This document shows positions 17,489-27,700 of a stretch of DNA of 64,000 bases, in pieces. The position numbers and the translations under genes are program-made. The notes beneath the pieces are model-generated. The model was not told the DNA's origin. It made no database searches and was given only the letters and a program-made list of their open reading frames with translations. Each line of letters begins with the position of its first letter. The stretch's first letter is position 1. The DNA is from Leptolinea tardivitalis (GTDB lineage Bacteria > Chloroflexota > Anaerolineae > Anaerolineales > Anaerolineaceae): positions 310,001-374,000 of the forward strand of contig NZ_BBYA01000010.1 in NCBI RefSeq assembly GCF_001050275.1, written 5' to 3'.

Positions 17489-18733
17489 ATGACAGAAACC
17501 GTCCACGAATCAACATCCCGACCATCCATCCGGCAATTGCCGCGCAATGTATGGGCGGTTGGCTTTACCAGTTTCTTTATGGATATCTCCAGTGAGATGG
17601 TCATCAACATCATTCCATTGTTTCTGGCTAATGTCCTTGGTGTGCAGACCAGTATTATCGGTCTGATCGAGGGCATCGCGGAGACGACAGCCAGTGTTCT
17701 CAAGCTTTTTTCCGGATGGTTGTCTGATAAGCTCGGTGGACGCAAATGGCTGGCTGTGGCAGGATATGGACTTTCGGCCGTTACCAAACCGTTCTTTTAT
17801 TTTGCCAGCAGCTGGGAATTAATAGCCGGTGTCCGGTGGGCTGACCGAATTGGCAAAGGTATCCGCACGGCGCCGCGTGATGCGCTGGTAGCCGATTCAG
17901 TTACGAAAGAAACCCGCGGACTGGCCTTTGGTTTTCATCGTGCCATGGATACAGCCGGAGCAATGGTCGGCCTGATCATTGCCGCTGTCATTGTCTGGCT
18001 GGCTCAGGCCAATAACCTGGATCTCTCCAAATCCACCTTTCAGACGATCGTGCTGCTGAGTCTGGCACCCGCTTTTCTGGGCGTGCTGTCATTGGCTGTT
18101 GGGGCAGAAGATGTGGCTGTTGAAAAAAAGCGGGCTCTACCCAGATTCTCTTTGAAGAACATGGGCAAACCATTCAATATTTTCCTCGTAATTGTCAGCA
18201 TCTTCACACTTGGAAATTCTTCTGATGCCTTTCTGGTATTGCGCGCCCAGAACCTGGGTATTTCGGTTATCGGGATCCTCCTGATGCTGGTAACGTTCAA
18301 TCTGGTATACACACTGGTTTCCACTCCAGCCGGTTCCCTCTCTGACCGGATAGGCCGCCGCCGGTTGATTGTGGGAGGCTGGCTGGTTTATGCGGCCATT
18401 TATTTTGGCTTTGCTCTGGCTCAACAAGCCTGGCAGGTATGGGTTCTTTATGTGGTATATGGTTTATATTACGGTATGGCGTATGGAACTGCCAATGCCA
18501 TGGTAGCCGATCTGGTTCCTGATGATCTGCGTGGAACTGCCTATGGCACATACAATGCCGTTATTGGATTACTGGCTTTCCCCTCTTCATTAATCGCCGG
18601 CCTCCTCTGGCAGGGATCCGGCAGTTGGAGCGGCTTTGGTCCATCGGCCCCATTCCTTTTTGGCGGCTCTCTCGCCCTTATAGCCGCTCTGTTGATGGTA
18701 ATCTGGATGCCAAAAACAGGTATGCAATCTTAA
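17489..18733 (+). CDS. MFS transporter
   Basis: 414-residue major facilitator with about 12 membrane helices. The loop 2-3 signature is visible as GWLSDKLGGRKWLAVAGY, with its half-repeat GSLSDRIGRRRLIVGGW after helix 8, and RIGKGIRTAPRDALVAD lies after helix 4. FTSFFMDISSEMVINIIPLFL is the first helix pattern of a widespread uncharacterised drug/metal-efflux-like MFS group. It is cotranscribed with the ChrB-like gene (ten-base gap, AGGTT-type ribosome site). Efflux of a toxic ion or small molecule is inferred; the substrate is unknown. Confidence 0.9.
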   Translation: MTETVHESTSRPSIRQLPRNVWAVGFTSFFMDISSEMVINIIPLFLANVLGVQTSIIGLIEGIAETTASVLKLFSGWLSDKLGGRKWLAVAGYGLSAVTKPFFYFASSWELIAGVRWADRIGKGIRTAPRDALVADSVTKETRGLAFGFHRAMDTAGAMVGLIIAAVIVWLAQANNLDLSKSTFQTIVLLSLAPAFLGVLSLAVGAEDVAVEKKRALPRFSLKNMGKPFNIFLVIVSIFTLGNSSDAFLVLRAQNLGISVIGILLMLVTFNLVYTLVSTPAGSLSDRIGRRRLIVGGWLVYAAIYFGFALAQQAWQVWVLYVVYGLYYGMAYGTANAMVADLVPDDLRGTAYGTYNAVIGLLAFPSSLIAGLLWQGSGSWSGFGPSAPFLFGGSLALIAALLMVIWMPKTGMQS

Positions 18734-18850
18734 GCCAGCATAAGACAAAGATGGGTCTGTAGATGCTGTGAAATAACCGGCTTTCCCTGGAGTATATAAG
18801 CTACAATTACTGTCGCCGATTTATTTGACACACTGCTGTTGGAGTTTCTC

Positions 18851-21646
18851 TTGGGAAAGAATCAGGGATTTCCCATCATTCGTACGAAAATATTGATCCC
18901 GGCCATCCGCCCGGGCATGGTCCACCGTCAGAGCCTGATGGACAGGATCGAAGCCGGGATCAATCAAGGATTCGTGCTGATATCAGCTCCTCCCGGATAT
19001 GGCAAAACTACACTTGTGGCAGATTGGGCAAAAAATAAAAAACCTGTCGCCTGGATCACTCTTGACAGCCAGGATAATGACCTGCTGGTTTTCAACCGGT
19101 ATTTAGTCTCTCTGGCAGAAGACTTGAAAATTGCAGACCAGGACAGACCGGGTGAATTTGCCCTTGAAAGCTCGGCTGAAGATCATTTCTATTCCCTTTT
19201 GATCTCGTTGATCAATAATTGCTCACAGATCGAATCGGAATTTACGCTCGTTCTGGATGATTATCATGTAATTGAAAACCCGAAAATTCACAACGGATTT
19301 CAATTTTTACTTGACCATTTTCCAGACCATTTCCGGTTAGTGATCATCACACGGTCGGATCCGCCATTCCAACTGGCCCGACTGAGAGCCAGAAACCGGC
19401 TTCTCGAAATCAGGGCGGCTGACCTGTGTTTTTCCATGGCAGAAACAGGGGAATTCTTTCAAAAAACAGTCCAATTGAACCTGTCTGCAGATGATATCGG
19501 GCAGGCGCATAAACGAACCGAGGGATGGATTACCGGTCTGCAATTGGAAGCCCTGACACATACCGGGTTAGATTCCCCGCGGATACCCGGTAAAGCCTTC
19601 TCTGGAAATCCGAATTTGACCATGGAATATATGATTGATGAGGTCTTCTATCATCAATCGCCCACTATTCAGGAATTTCTATTAAAAACTTCGATACTTG
19701 ACAATCTATATGGACCGTTATGCGACTACATTTTGGACCAGCATGAACCCGGTAAAACCAGTCAATCCATATTGCATTCACTTTTCCATTCAAACCTCTT
19801 TCTCACACCATTGGATAATCACGAATTATGGTTCCGCTTCCACCCATTGTTTTCTCAGGCGCTTCGAAGTCTTTTGAATGAGAAATATCCGGCGGATGTT
19901 CCCGATCTTTACCTGAAAGCCAGTGAATGGTGTGATCAAAATGGACTATATCAAGAAGCATTGTATTATGTCGGCGAATCAAACGACAAATTCCGTTTTG
20001 TAAATCTTCTTGAAAAGTACTCATTAAATGCTTTTCGTAGTGAGACCATCCTGGATACTCTCGGCTGGATCAAGAAAATTGATGGAGATTTGATCTCCAC
20101 CAGTCCCCTGCTCAGTTTGATCTATTCCATCGGCTTGATGATGTCGGTTGAATTAGAATCCAGCGCCATCTGGCTTGAGAAATCACGGATCGCACTTTCC
20201 TCGGGAAAAATAAGCCCGGTACTTCTTCCATTTGAAAATGACCTGTGGGGATTATGGCATGCCGGGCAATCCATGCTCTATTCACTGCGGGGAGATATCG
20301 ATCAGGCGCTGGCATTTTCGTCTAAAGCCATGCAGCTTCTCCCGGAAGAAAGCGGCTTTTCTCATTGCTTTGCCCTCTTGAACAACGGTTTCACCTTTGC
20401 ATTAAACGGAGAATTGGATAAAGCCGTTCACTTTTTCGAAGAGACCATTGAGGACAGTCAGCGGATGGGCAACTGGGTGACCCTGCTGATTGCACGCAGC
20501 AATCTGGCGGAGCTTTATATTGACAGAGGCAAATTATCACAGGCGCTGGTGTTATTTAACCAATCGTTGAAGAGCCTTCCTGAAACACCCGGCCAATCTT
20601 CCGGTATCCGTGGATATCTGTACAAGGAGATGGGCGAAGTTTATCTGGTACGGAATGAATTGAAAGAGGCAAAACGGTACCTTCTTGAAGGGGCTGATCT
20701 GACACGCGACTGGATGCCATCACTGAATGATCTGGATACCCATATTCGTCTGGCCCGTTTGTATCACTGTGAAGGTGACTTCCAGGCCTCGCACCATGAA
20801 ATCAGCCTGGCAAGAAACCTGGCTGATACCACACAGGGTCAGTTGGACGATCTGATCATTGATATCACAGAGACTAATCTGGGGCTTCTCCGTGGACAGA
20901 CTAACCAGGCATTGGTATGGGCTCAAAAACGCGGCTTGCTCAGTGACGAATATCAAGATGTGATCAAGAAATTGCCAATCGCCATTTCCATTCCCACCTG
21001 TCTGGTGTTGGCCCGTCTGTATCTTGTGAATGGACGATTGGTGAATGACCACAGCCAAATTGAACAATCCATAAAAATCATAATTAATCTGCTGCCTTCC
21101 ATAGAAAACGCCAACCTGTGTGAATACCAGATCGAAGGTCTGGTATTGCTTGCCCTGGCCTATCATGAGCTCGACAGGGTACCTGACATGCTGAAGGCGC
21201 TGGAAACAGCCTTTCGTCTGGCAGAGCCGGAACAGATTCGTCAGGTATTCCTTGATGAAGGCATTCCCATGTCACGACTGGTAACACATTTTCTCGCGTA
21301 TATCAAACTAAACAAACCGGTAGATGGAATCCCGAGCCGGGCATTCCTTTCAGATTTGTTATTCCGGTTTACCGGACGTGAAAATGAATCTACTTCAACG
21401 AATAATGCATTTGAAAACGATAGTAGTAAAAACGATACTATTTTTCTCGCAGATATGCTCACTTCCCGAGAAAAAGAAGTAATGAATCTGGTGGCCGGGG
21501 GGAAAACGAATGGACAGATTGCCCAGCAGCTTCATCTTTCCATAAATACGGTAAAACGGCACCTGAATAACGTGTTCCTAAAACTGGGTGTAACCACAAG
21601 AACGCAGGCAATTAACGTTGCCCGTAAACAAGGTTGGATCAAGTAA
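18851..21646 (+). CDS. MalT-like LuxR-family transcriptional regulator
   Basis: Full-length STAND ATPase regulator, about 931 residues. The N-terminus IIRTKILIPAIRPGMVHR leads into Walker A SAPPGYGKTTL, then Walker B FTLVLDDYHVIENP and the sensor RLVIITRSDPPFQLARLRAR. A long TPR-like array follows (about 400-850), and a LuxR HTH closes the protein (LTSREKEVMNLVAGG, then LHLSINTVKRHLNNVFLKLG). The start is probably the TTG at 18851, six bases after GGAG; an in-frame TTG at 18839 is the alternative. It precedes the probable glycolipid operon by 169 bases and might control it. The effector is unknown. Confidence 0.92.
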   Translation: MGKNQGFPIIRTKILIPAIRPGMVHRQSLMDRIEAGINQGFVLISAPPGYGKTTLVADWAKNKKPVAWITLDSQDNDLLVFNRYLVSLAEDLKIADQDRPGEFALESSAEDHFYSLLISLINNCSQIESEFTLVLDDYHVIENPKIHNGFQFLLDHFPDHFRLVIITRSDPPFQLARLRARNRLLEIRAADLCFSMAETGEFFQKTVQLNLSADDIGQAHKRTEGWITGLQLEALTHTGLDSPRIPGKAFSGNPNLTMEYMIDEVFYHQSPTIQEFLLKTSILDNLYGPLCDYILDQHEPGKTSQSILHSLFHSNLFLTPLDNHELWFRFHPLFSQALRSLLNEKYPADVPDLYLKASEWCDQNGLYQEALYYVGESNDKFRFVNLLEKYSLNAFRSETILDTLGWIKKIDGDLISTSPLLSLIYSIGLMMSVELESSAIWLEKSRIALSSGKISPVLLPFENDLWGLWHAGQSMLYSLRGDIDQALAFSSKAMQLLPEESGFSHCFALLNNGFTFALNGELDKAVHFFEETIEDSQRMGNWVTLLIARSNLAELYIDRGKLSQALVLFNQSLKSLPETPGQSSGIRGYLYKEMGEVYLVRNELKEAKRYLLEGADLTRDWMPSLNDLDTHIRLARLYHCEGDFQASHHEISLARNLADTTQGQLDDLIIDITETNLGLLRGQTNQALVWAQKRGLLSDEYQDVIKKLPIAISIPTCLVLARLYLVNGRLVNDHSQIEQSIKIIINLLPSIENANLCEYQIEGLVLLALAYHELDRVPDMLKALETAFRLAEPEQIRQVFLDEGIPMSRLVTHFLAYIKLNKPVDGIPSRAFLSDLLFRFTGRENESTSTNNAFENDSSKNDTIFLADMLTSREKEVMNLVAGGKTNGQIAQQLHLSINTVKRHLNNVFLKLGVTTRTQAINVARKQGWIK

Positions 21647-21815
21647 CTTCCTGGTAAAAAAAGACGGGGATTAATACTAAATTAACACTTCCGGTTCAAG
21701 ACGGATCAATCAAAATTCGTTAATCTTGGATCATAGAAAACGCAACATGCGGAAATATGATCAGGTGGCATAAACCTGGTCATTATTTTTCGTATGGACA
21801 AGATGTGGTGATACT

Positions 21816-22370
21816 ATGAGAATCATTTTTCTATCAGATATTGGCACAGCGATTCTGGATGTTTTTGCCTGGGTTTGTTTCCATCTGGGGATCGGTTACT
21901 GGTGTTCAAGATTGCCAATTTCAAACTTTGATCCACAGGAATCCAAATATCAAACCAAGTCATGGGAAAAAGATGGAGAAATCTACGAGAAGATCTTCCA
22001 TGTAAGAGCCTGGAAGAAATTAATCCCCAGTGGAGCCAGAGTTTATGCAGGCGCTTTTGAGATCAAGAATCTACCGTCATACAACTTTGATTATGTGGAA
22101 CGTTGGCTAAAAGAAAGCTGCCGGGCGGAATACTGTCACTGGGTGATGATGCTTCCCGGATTGTTATTTTTCTTCTGGAACAGCGTCGAGGTAGCCTGGT
22201 GGATGGTAGCGTATGCTGTTGCCAATAATCTGGTACCCATCATCATGCAGCGATATAACCGCCCCCGTGTCCGTCGTCTGCTGGCACAAATTGAGAAAAA
22301 ATCACACCGACGAATGGAGCCCGTAATCAAACTTGATAAACAAGAAGCGTTTGCTCATTCTTACCAGTGA
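21816..22370 (+). CDS. CrtO-like glycosyl-carotenoid acyltransferase family protein
   Basis: 184-residue membrane protein. It shows the pattern of glycosyl-4,4'-diaponeurosporenoate acyltransferase (CrtO): SWEKDGEIYEKIFHVRAWKK, LPSGA-like and then ERWLKESCRAEYCHW, FFWNSVEVAWWMVAYAVANN and IIMQRYNRPR. Hydrophobic helices lie at about 10-32 and 110-145. In staphylococci this family acylates a sugar on a carotenoid. No carotenoid genes are nearby, and the partner gene is a diacylglycerol glycosyltransferase-like enzyme, so acylation of a glycolipid is a plausible inference. The 3' end overlaps the next gene by up to 38 bases. Confidence 0.78.
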   Translation: MRIIFLSDIGTAILDVFAWVCFHLGIGYWCSRLPISNFDPQESKYQTKSWEKDGEIYEKIFHVRAWKKLIPSGARVYAGAFEIKNLPSYNFDYVERWLKESCRAEYCHWVMMLPGLLFFFWNSVEVAWWMVAYAVANNLVPIIMQRYNRPRVRRLLAQIEKKSHRRMEPVIKLDKQEAFAHSYQ

Positions 22371-23493
22371 TACCGGTCTGGGACACCGCAGTGCAGCTAA
22401 TGCCATTGCTCATGCCATGGAAGAACTGCATCCATTTGAAGTCAATAGTACGATTGTGAATCCGGTGTTTGATCAACCATCACCGGCATTTCTTCGGAAA
22501 ACGCAGAAAGATTATGACAAAAATGTGACGAAAAACCAGGACTTTTACCGGTTTTCGTATGAAATCAGTGACTCCCGGTGGGCTGCCTCTATGGTTGAAA
22601 GCACAATGGTTCTGGCTTTATATCGTGGGTTATCCCATATTTTTGCAGATATCAAGCCTGACGTGATTCTTAATACAAATTTGCTTTTTAACGCACCGAT
22701 GGGATCTGTACTCCGAGCCTGTCATTCTGATATTCCTTTTTACACCGTGGTTACCGATATGGGCGATGTCCATTCGATATGGTTCAATAGTCAACCGGAT
22801 GGATTTTTTGTAGCTTCAGAAGATGTGAAGGCAAAAGGCGAAACCTGCTGTATTCCATCGGAGAAAATCAAAATCACCGGCATTCCCGTTGATCCTTCCT
22901 TCGATGCAGCCAGGCATAATCAGAAGCTAGAACGACAGGCACTTGGAATGGATTCAACCCTGCCAACATTCTTGTTTGTCGGCAGTCCACGTATTTTTGG
23001 GATCACTGAGTATTTGAAGGAACTTGAGAAAGCATCCTTCCCCTTCCAGGTTGTGGTTATCGCCGGGGGGAATGAGGCTCTGTTCAATGAAGTATCAGGC
23101 AGAAAATGGAACTTCCCAATACACGTCAGGGACTTCGTAAGGGATATGCCCACGTGGATGGCCTGCGCCGATGTTCTGGTAACAAAAGCTGGTGGTTTGA
23201 TTATATCGGAAGGGCTGGCAGCCGGATTGCCCATCATCCTGATTGACCATCTTCCAGGACAGGAAGATGGTAATGTACGTTTTGTACTTGATAACCAGGC
23301 AGGATTCTGTATTAATAGTAAGGATCAATTTTTGCCAATCATTCAATCCTGGTTGGCAGATGACAGGAATCTGTTAAGGCAAGTGTCGTCTAATGCTGTT
23401 AGGATTGGACATCCCCATGCCGCTCTGGATATTGCCGAAACATTGTGGCAGGCATCACTCCAAAAAACACCCGTACTTGAGCCTGTATTGTAA
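22333..23493 (+). CDS. MGDG-synthase/UgtP-like glycosyltransferase
   Basis: 386-residue GT-B fold, family 28-type enzyme. The N-terminal domain starts LLILTSDTGLGHRSAANAI, the MGDG synthase signature, and the C-terminal half has KAGGLIISEGLAAGLPIILID, the nucleotide-sugar binding motif shared with MurG. Known relatives transfer glucose or galactose to diacylglycerol to make membrane glycolipids. The TTG at 22333 is the first possible start; a TTG at 22351 is an alternative. It lies in an operon between an acyltransferase-like gene and a VTT protein, which fits a role in membrane glycolipid synthesis. Confidence 0.85.
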   Translation: MINKKRLLILTSDTGLGHRSAANAIAHAMEELHPFEVNSTIVNPVFDQPSPAFLRKTQKDYDKNVTKNQDFYRFSYEISDSRWAASMVESTMVLALYRGLSHIFADIKPDVILNTNLLFNAPMGSVLRACHSDIPFYTVVTDMGDVHSIWFNSQPDGFFVASEDVKAKGETCCIPSEKIKITGIPVDPSFDAARHNQKLERQALGMDSTLPTFLFVGSPRIFGITEYLKELEKASFPFQVVVIAGGNEALFNEVSGRKWNFPIHVRDFVRDMPTWMACADVLVTKAGGLIISEGLAAGLPIILIDHLPGQEDGNVRFVLDNQAGFCINSKDQFLPIIQSWLADDRNLLRQVSSNAVRIGHPHAALDIAETLWQASLQKTPVLEPVL

Positions 23494-24078
23494 GTGCCTA
23501 CTCTCACCCTCTCTGATCTCTGGTCATACTGCAAAGCCAATCGAGAAAAGATTCTTCGAATCCTGGCTGTTCTGTCAATCATTCTATTGATGTCATTTGT
23601 AGCCTCACATTATTCCTTTGCAGCCATCCAGAATTTCATCCAAAAATATGAGCAATTCACCATCGTCATCTCACTTACACTATATGCCATCCTTGGTGCA
23701 ACTCCGATTCCATCTGAACCGTTAACTATTTTCATCTCCTCCCTCAAAGGGCCAATATATGCACTGGTAATCGCCACTGTAGGCAATACACTGGCGGCAC
23801 TGGTGGAATTTTATATCGGTGGAAGTCTGGGAGATATTTCTGATTTTGAAAAACGGAAAAAGAAATTACCATTCCACCTGGGCGAATTACCGATAGATTC
23901 ACCTATCCTGCTTTTGTTGGGTCGTATGCTTCCCGGATTCGGCCCCAAATTTATCAGCATTATTTGCGGTGTTTACAAGATACCGCTGTTTACCTATATC
24001 TGGACGACGATGGTTTCGAATGTGGTGGGGGCGGCTATCGTTGCCTACGGGGGATATGGTTTGATCAACCTGTTCTAG
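23494..24078 (+). CDS. VTT-domain (DedA-like) membrane protein
   Basis: 194 residues with four or five membrane helices (about 20-43, 55-75, 85-107, 135-155, 168-190). ATPIPSEPLTIFISSLKGP and LPGFGPKFISIICGVYKIP match the VTT/SNARE-associated fold of DedA and TMEM41-type lipid scramblases. GTG at 23494 follows the glycosyltransferase stop with no gap, so it is translationally coupled. Lipid flipping or scrambling of the operon's product is a reasonable inference. Confidence 0.8.
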   Translation: MPTLTLSDLWSYCKANREKILRILAVLSIILLMSFVASHYSFAAIQNFIQKYEQFTIVISLTLYAILGATPIPSEPLTIFISSLKGPIYALVIATVGNTLAALVEFYIGGSLGDISDFEKRKKKLPFHLGELPIDSPILLLLGRMLPGFGPKFISIICGVYKIPLFTYIWTTMVSNVVGAAIVAYGGYGLINLF

Positions 24079-24194
24079 TTGAATCACAGGATACGTAATT
24101 AACACTTTAATGGTACTTTCGCAGGACGCGTAACCTGTAATCGGGTGATAAGCTTCCTTCCTATAGTCTGGTTTTATAGAAGGCCGACCGGTTT

Positions 24195-24623
24195 ATGCAT
24201 ACATTGCTCGGTTATCGTTTTGACCATCTTTTGCTGGAAAAGATTCCCGGCAGCGGAATTAAGCAAGCACAATCGCAATTGCTTTCCATCCGGTTGGTTG
24301 TGGATAATCTCGAACAGGAAAAGAATTTTTTTACCCGTCTGCTGAAGATCGATCCTCTTGTGGAAAACGAAATGCAGGTATTGCTGCCGATATCTTCAGG
24401 AATAACCATAAATCTTCTTGCCAGTACGCTTGATCAGAAATATCCACCCGTCCATTCCACGCCAGGATTGGAATTGGACATCCTGGTCAATGATATTCAA
24501 TCCATTTGGAAAAACACTGCAGAATTACGTCATTCACAAGAAAAGCCCCCATCCGCCGTGGGTTCCCGGCGGATGTTTCAAATAACATCTCCCGCCGGAA
24601 TTCTCCTCAGACTCTGGCAATAA
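24195..24623 (+). CDS. VOC/glyoxalase-like domain protein, probably non-catalytic
   Basis: 142 residues. SIRLVVDNLEQEKNFFTRLL followed by a second half with LELDILVNDIQSIWKN looks like the two beta-alpha-beta-beta-beta modules of the vicinal-oxygen-chelate fold. The final ITSPAGILLRLWQ resembles the usual DPxGxxxEL end, but the metal-binding His and Glu are not evident. The function is unknown. No ribosome binding site is seen before the ATG at 24195, and the first ~30 residues precede the fold, so the start is uncertain. Confidence 0.55.
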   Translation: MHTLLGYRFDHLLLEKIPGSGIKQAQSQLLSIRLVVDNLEQEKNFFTRLLKIDPLVENEMQVLLPISSGITINLLASTLDQKYPPVHSTPGLELDILVNDIQSIWKNTAELRHSQEKPPSAVGSRRMFQITSPAGILLRLWQ

Positions 24624-24644
24624 ATTGCCAGTGTATACTCCGGG

Positions 24645-24677
24645 AAAAAGCTGCACAGTATGGTGCAGCTTTTTTTT
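24645..24677 (+). terminator. Rho-independent terminator
   Basis: Perfect 12-bp stem AAAAAGCTGCAC and its complement, with a six-base loop and a run of eight T's. Confidence 0.92.
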
Positions 24678-24752
24678 ATCAGAAGAATAAATGCCGGCTA
24701 TTTTTAAGGGGACTATGATTTAGTTATAATTATTGACGGAAAAATATCAATC

Positions 24753-27700
24753 ATGCCATCTGATTTCGCTATCATCCGCACCAGGATCACCCCTCCTCAG
24801 CGTCGGGGAGAACTGGTCACGCGTCAAAGGTTGATTGACCTGTTGATTGATCTGCTTGAAAAACGGCTGGTACTAGTCTCGGCTCCTGCCGGTTATGGCA
24901 AAACTTCGCTGATGGTTGATTTCGCGAGTAAGTGCCCTTTGCCGGTCTGCTGGTATACAGTAGATCCCCTTGATTTTGATCCTCATCGTTTTATTGCTTA
25001 CTTCATTTCTGCTATTCAACAGCGATTTCCGGAATTTGGCAACCGGTCGCTCACTGTCTTGGAAGGAGACAAGGGCAATCTTGATGTAGATTATCTGGCA
25101 AATATTTTGATCAATGATATATACGATAACATCCCGGAACATTTTGTTTTTATTCTGGATGATTATCACCTGGTGAATGAGAGCCTGCCTGTACGGAGAT
25201 TCCTCAGCCGATTCTTGCAAGACATGGATGAGAATTGTCATCTCATTCTGACTTCTCGGACCCTGTTATCGCTGCCGGTATTGCCGGGATTGGCCTCCCG
25301 ATCAGATGTCGGCGGTTTCAGTTTTGAAGAACTGGCTTTCCAGACAGATGAGATCCAACAGCTTTACGAACAAAACAAGCATCAATTGATCAGTCAAAGT
25401 ACAGCTGAAGATATTTTGAATCGGACTGAAGGCTGGATCACCGGCATAATCCTGACCAGTCAGGTCAATCTGGATGAAGCCAAAGCCCGCAGCCGATTGA
25501 AACGGCTCACCGGATTTGGCATTGAAGAATACTTTTTACAGATAATAGACGGTCTGCCGGCAGATCTACGATCGTTTCTGCTCTGGTCCTCTCTTTTGGA
25601 AGAATTCAATTCTGCCCATTGTGACCGGGTATTAAGCCCGGCATTGAACATCTCCGGAGGGCGCTGGCAGGAATGGATGGAAACCATCCTGAAAAATAAC
25701 CTCTTTGCTCTGACTGTTGGTGAAGATGGAGAATGGATTCGGTACCACCCCCTGTTCCTGGAATTTCTACAAAACAGGGTTTTTCATGAAGCCTCTATGG
25801 CGGCAGAAGCCATCGAACGACGGTTAGCCGAGGTATACCTGGAAGACCGTGAATGGGACCGTGCCTTTGCAATTTATCGAAAGTTAAACCTGCAATCTGA
25901 TTTAATCCGTCTGATTGAAATCGCGGGCCCTGAAATTTTGGCGTCTGGCCGCATCTCAACACTCTCAGCCTGGATTGATGTCATCCCCGACGATGTCTCG
26001 GCAACTCATCCAACCATTATTTCGCTCAAGGGAAGAATTGCTTTTTCCAGTGGTGACACCCGCCTTGCCATGAACCTGTATAACCAGGCCATTGACCAGA
26101 TGAAGCTCCCGGGTGACATATCCTCACTGGCACAGGCATTCATCTGGCGGGCCAATCTTCACCGGTTAATGGGCGATCTAGATTCTGGTTTGAGCGATGC
26201 CAACCGATGCCTGGAGATTACTCAAGACAATCCCCATTTGAAGAAGATTTATGGAGATGCTCTCCGGTGTATCGGCCTGTGTATTTACCACAAAGGCAAA
26301 TTACAACAAGGGCTTGTCTGGCTGCAAAAATCCTATGAAGTTATGAAATCACTCGGTGAGCCCAGGAATGAAGCCGAAATCCAGATGGAGATTGGGATCA
26401 TTTATGAAAATGTTGGCAAATACCGGCTGGCCAGAGAAGCATACCTTTCCGCCTTGCAGTATTGGAAAAAAACTGAAAATCAGATTAACCAATCCATTCT
26501 GCTGAATAATCTGGGGGTGTTGCAGCAGATGATGGGCGAATATGAAGAAGCAGGCAATTCCTTTAAACAGGCATTGGAGTATTCCCGGTTAAGCGGGTAC
26601 ACCCGTATCGAAGCTTATATTCTGACCGGCATAGCCGATATGTATACTGAGCTGCAGGCCGATGAGCAGGCCGCCGAGGCTTTTGAACTGGCCGGTCATA
26701 TTGCCGAACAAATACAAGAACATTTCCTGCAGGTTTATATCGGCGTGCGGTCTGCCGCCCTTTCAGGTCTGCGTGGAGATATTGCACGCGGTTATCAAAT
26801 CATCCGGCAAACAGAAAACCTTATCGGACCAGAAGGATCCGAAATGGAACGTCAGCTCTGTGCACTGGAAAACGCCGGTCTTTTACTACAGGATGGCAAA
26901 AGTGCAGAAGCTGTTTCAATGTTGGAAACTGCCTGCACGTATTTCGGACAGGAAGGCCACAAGATCCAATATGATCGAGCGCACTTCTACCTGTTACTGG
27001 CTTATCTATCGCTGGGAAAACCTGAGAAACAGATAGAACACATCTTACACATTCATGCCAGCTTGACCGATGAAAACCCACCGGCATCTCTGATTGCCCT
27101 GGCTGCCCGGTTTATCCATCTGTTAAATAATGTCAAATTTGAATATCTGCGGTCTGATAGTGCCAGCTTTATGCAAAACATCACCGCTTTTTTGGAAAAA
27201 CTTCCAGAATTGCGCCGTTATCTGCGAGATAATTCACAGGTAATACCTTTTGCGCCGCCCACCATCGTGATCAGGGCTCTTGGCCGTATGCAGGTTCGGG
27301 TTGATAACCACTGGTTAACCAGTTCAAACTGGCAGACACAGGCTGCCCGAGATCTATTCTTCCTGCTTCTGGCGCATCCTGAAGGAATGACCAAGGATGA
27401 GATCTGTCTGATTTTCTGGCCAGATGCTTCAGCCGATGAAGCAAAATTCCGTTTTAAAAATACGGTATACCGCTTGCGGCGCGCCGTGGGCAAGGACGCT
27501 GTCATACTTGAACAGGATATTTATCGGTTCAACAACAGACTTGATTATGAATATGATGTAGAGCAGTTTCTTAAGGCAAATGCCGCCGCTGCTCGTGCAC
27601 AGGATGCCCGGGATAAGCTGTCGCATTACCGGGAAGCTGTCAAACTTTACAAAGGAAATTATCTGAATGAGATTGAAGATACCTGGGTATTGAACCCACG

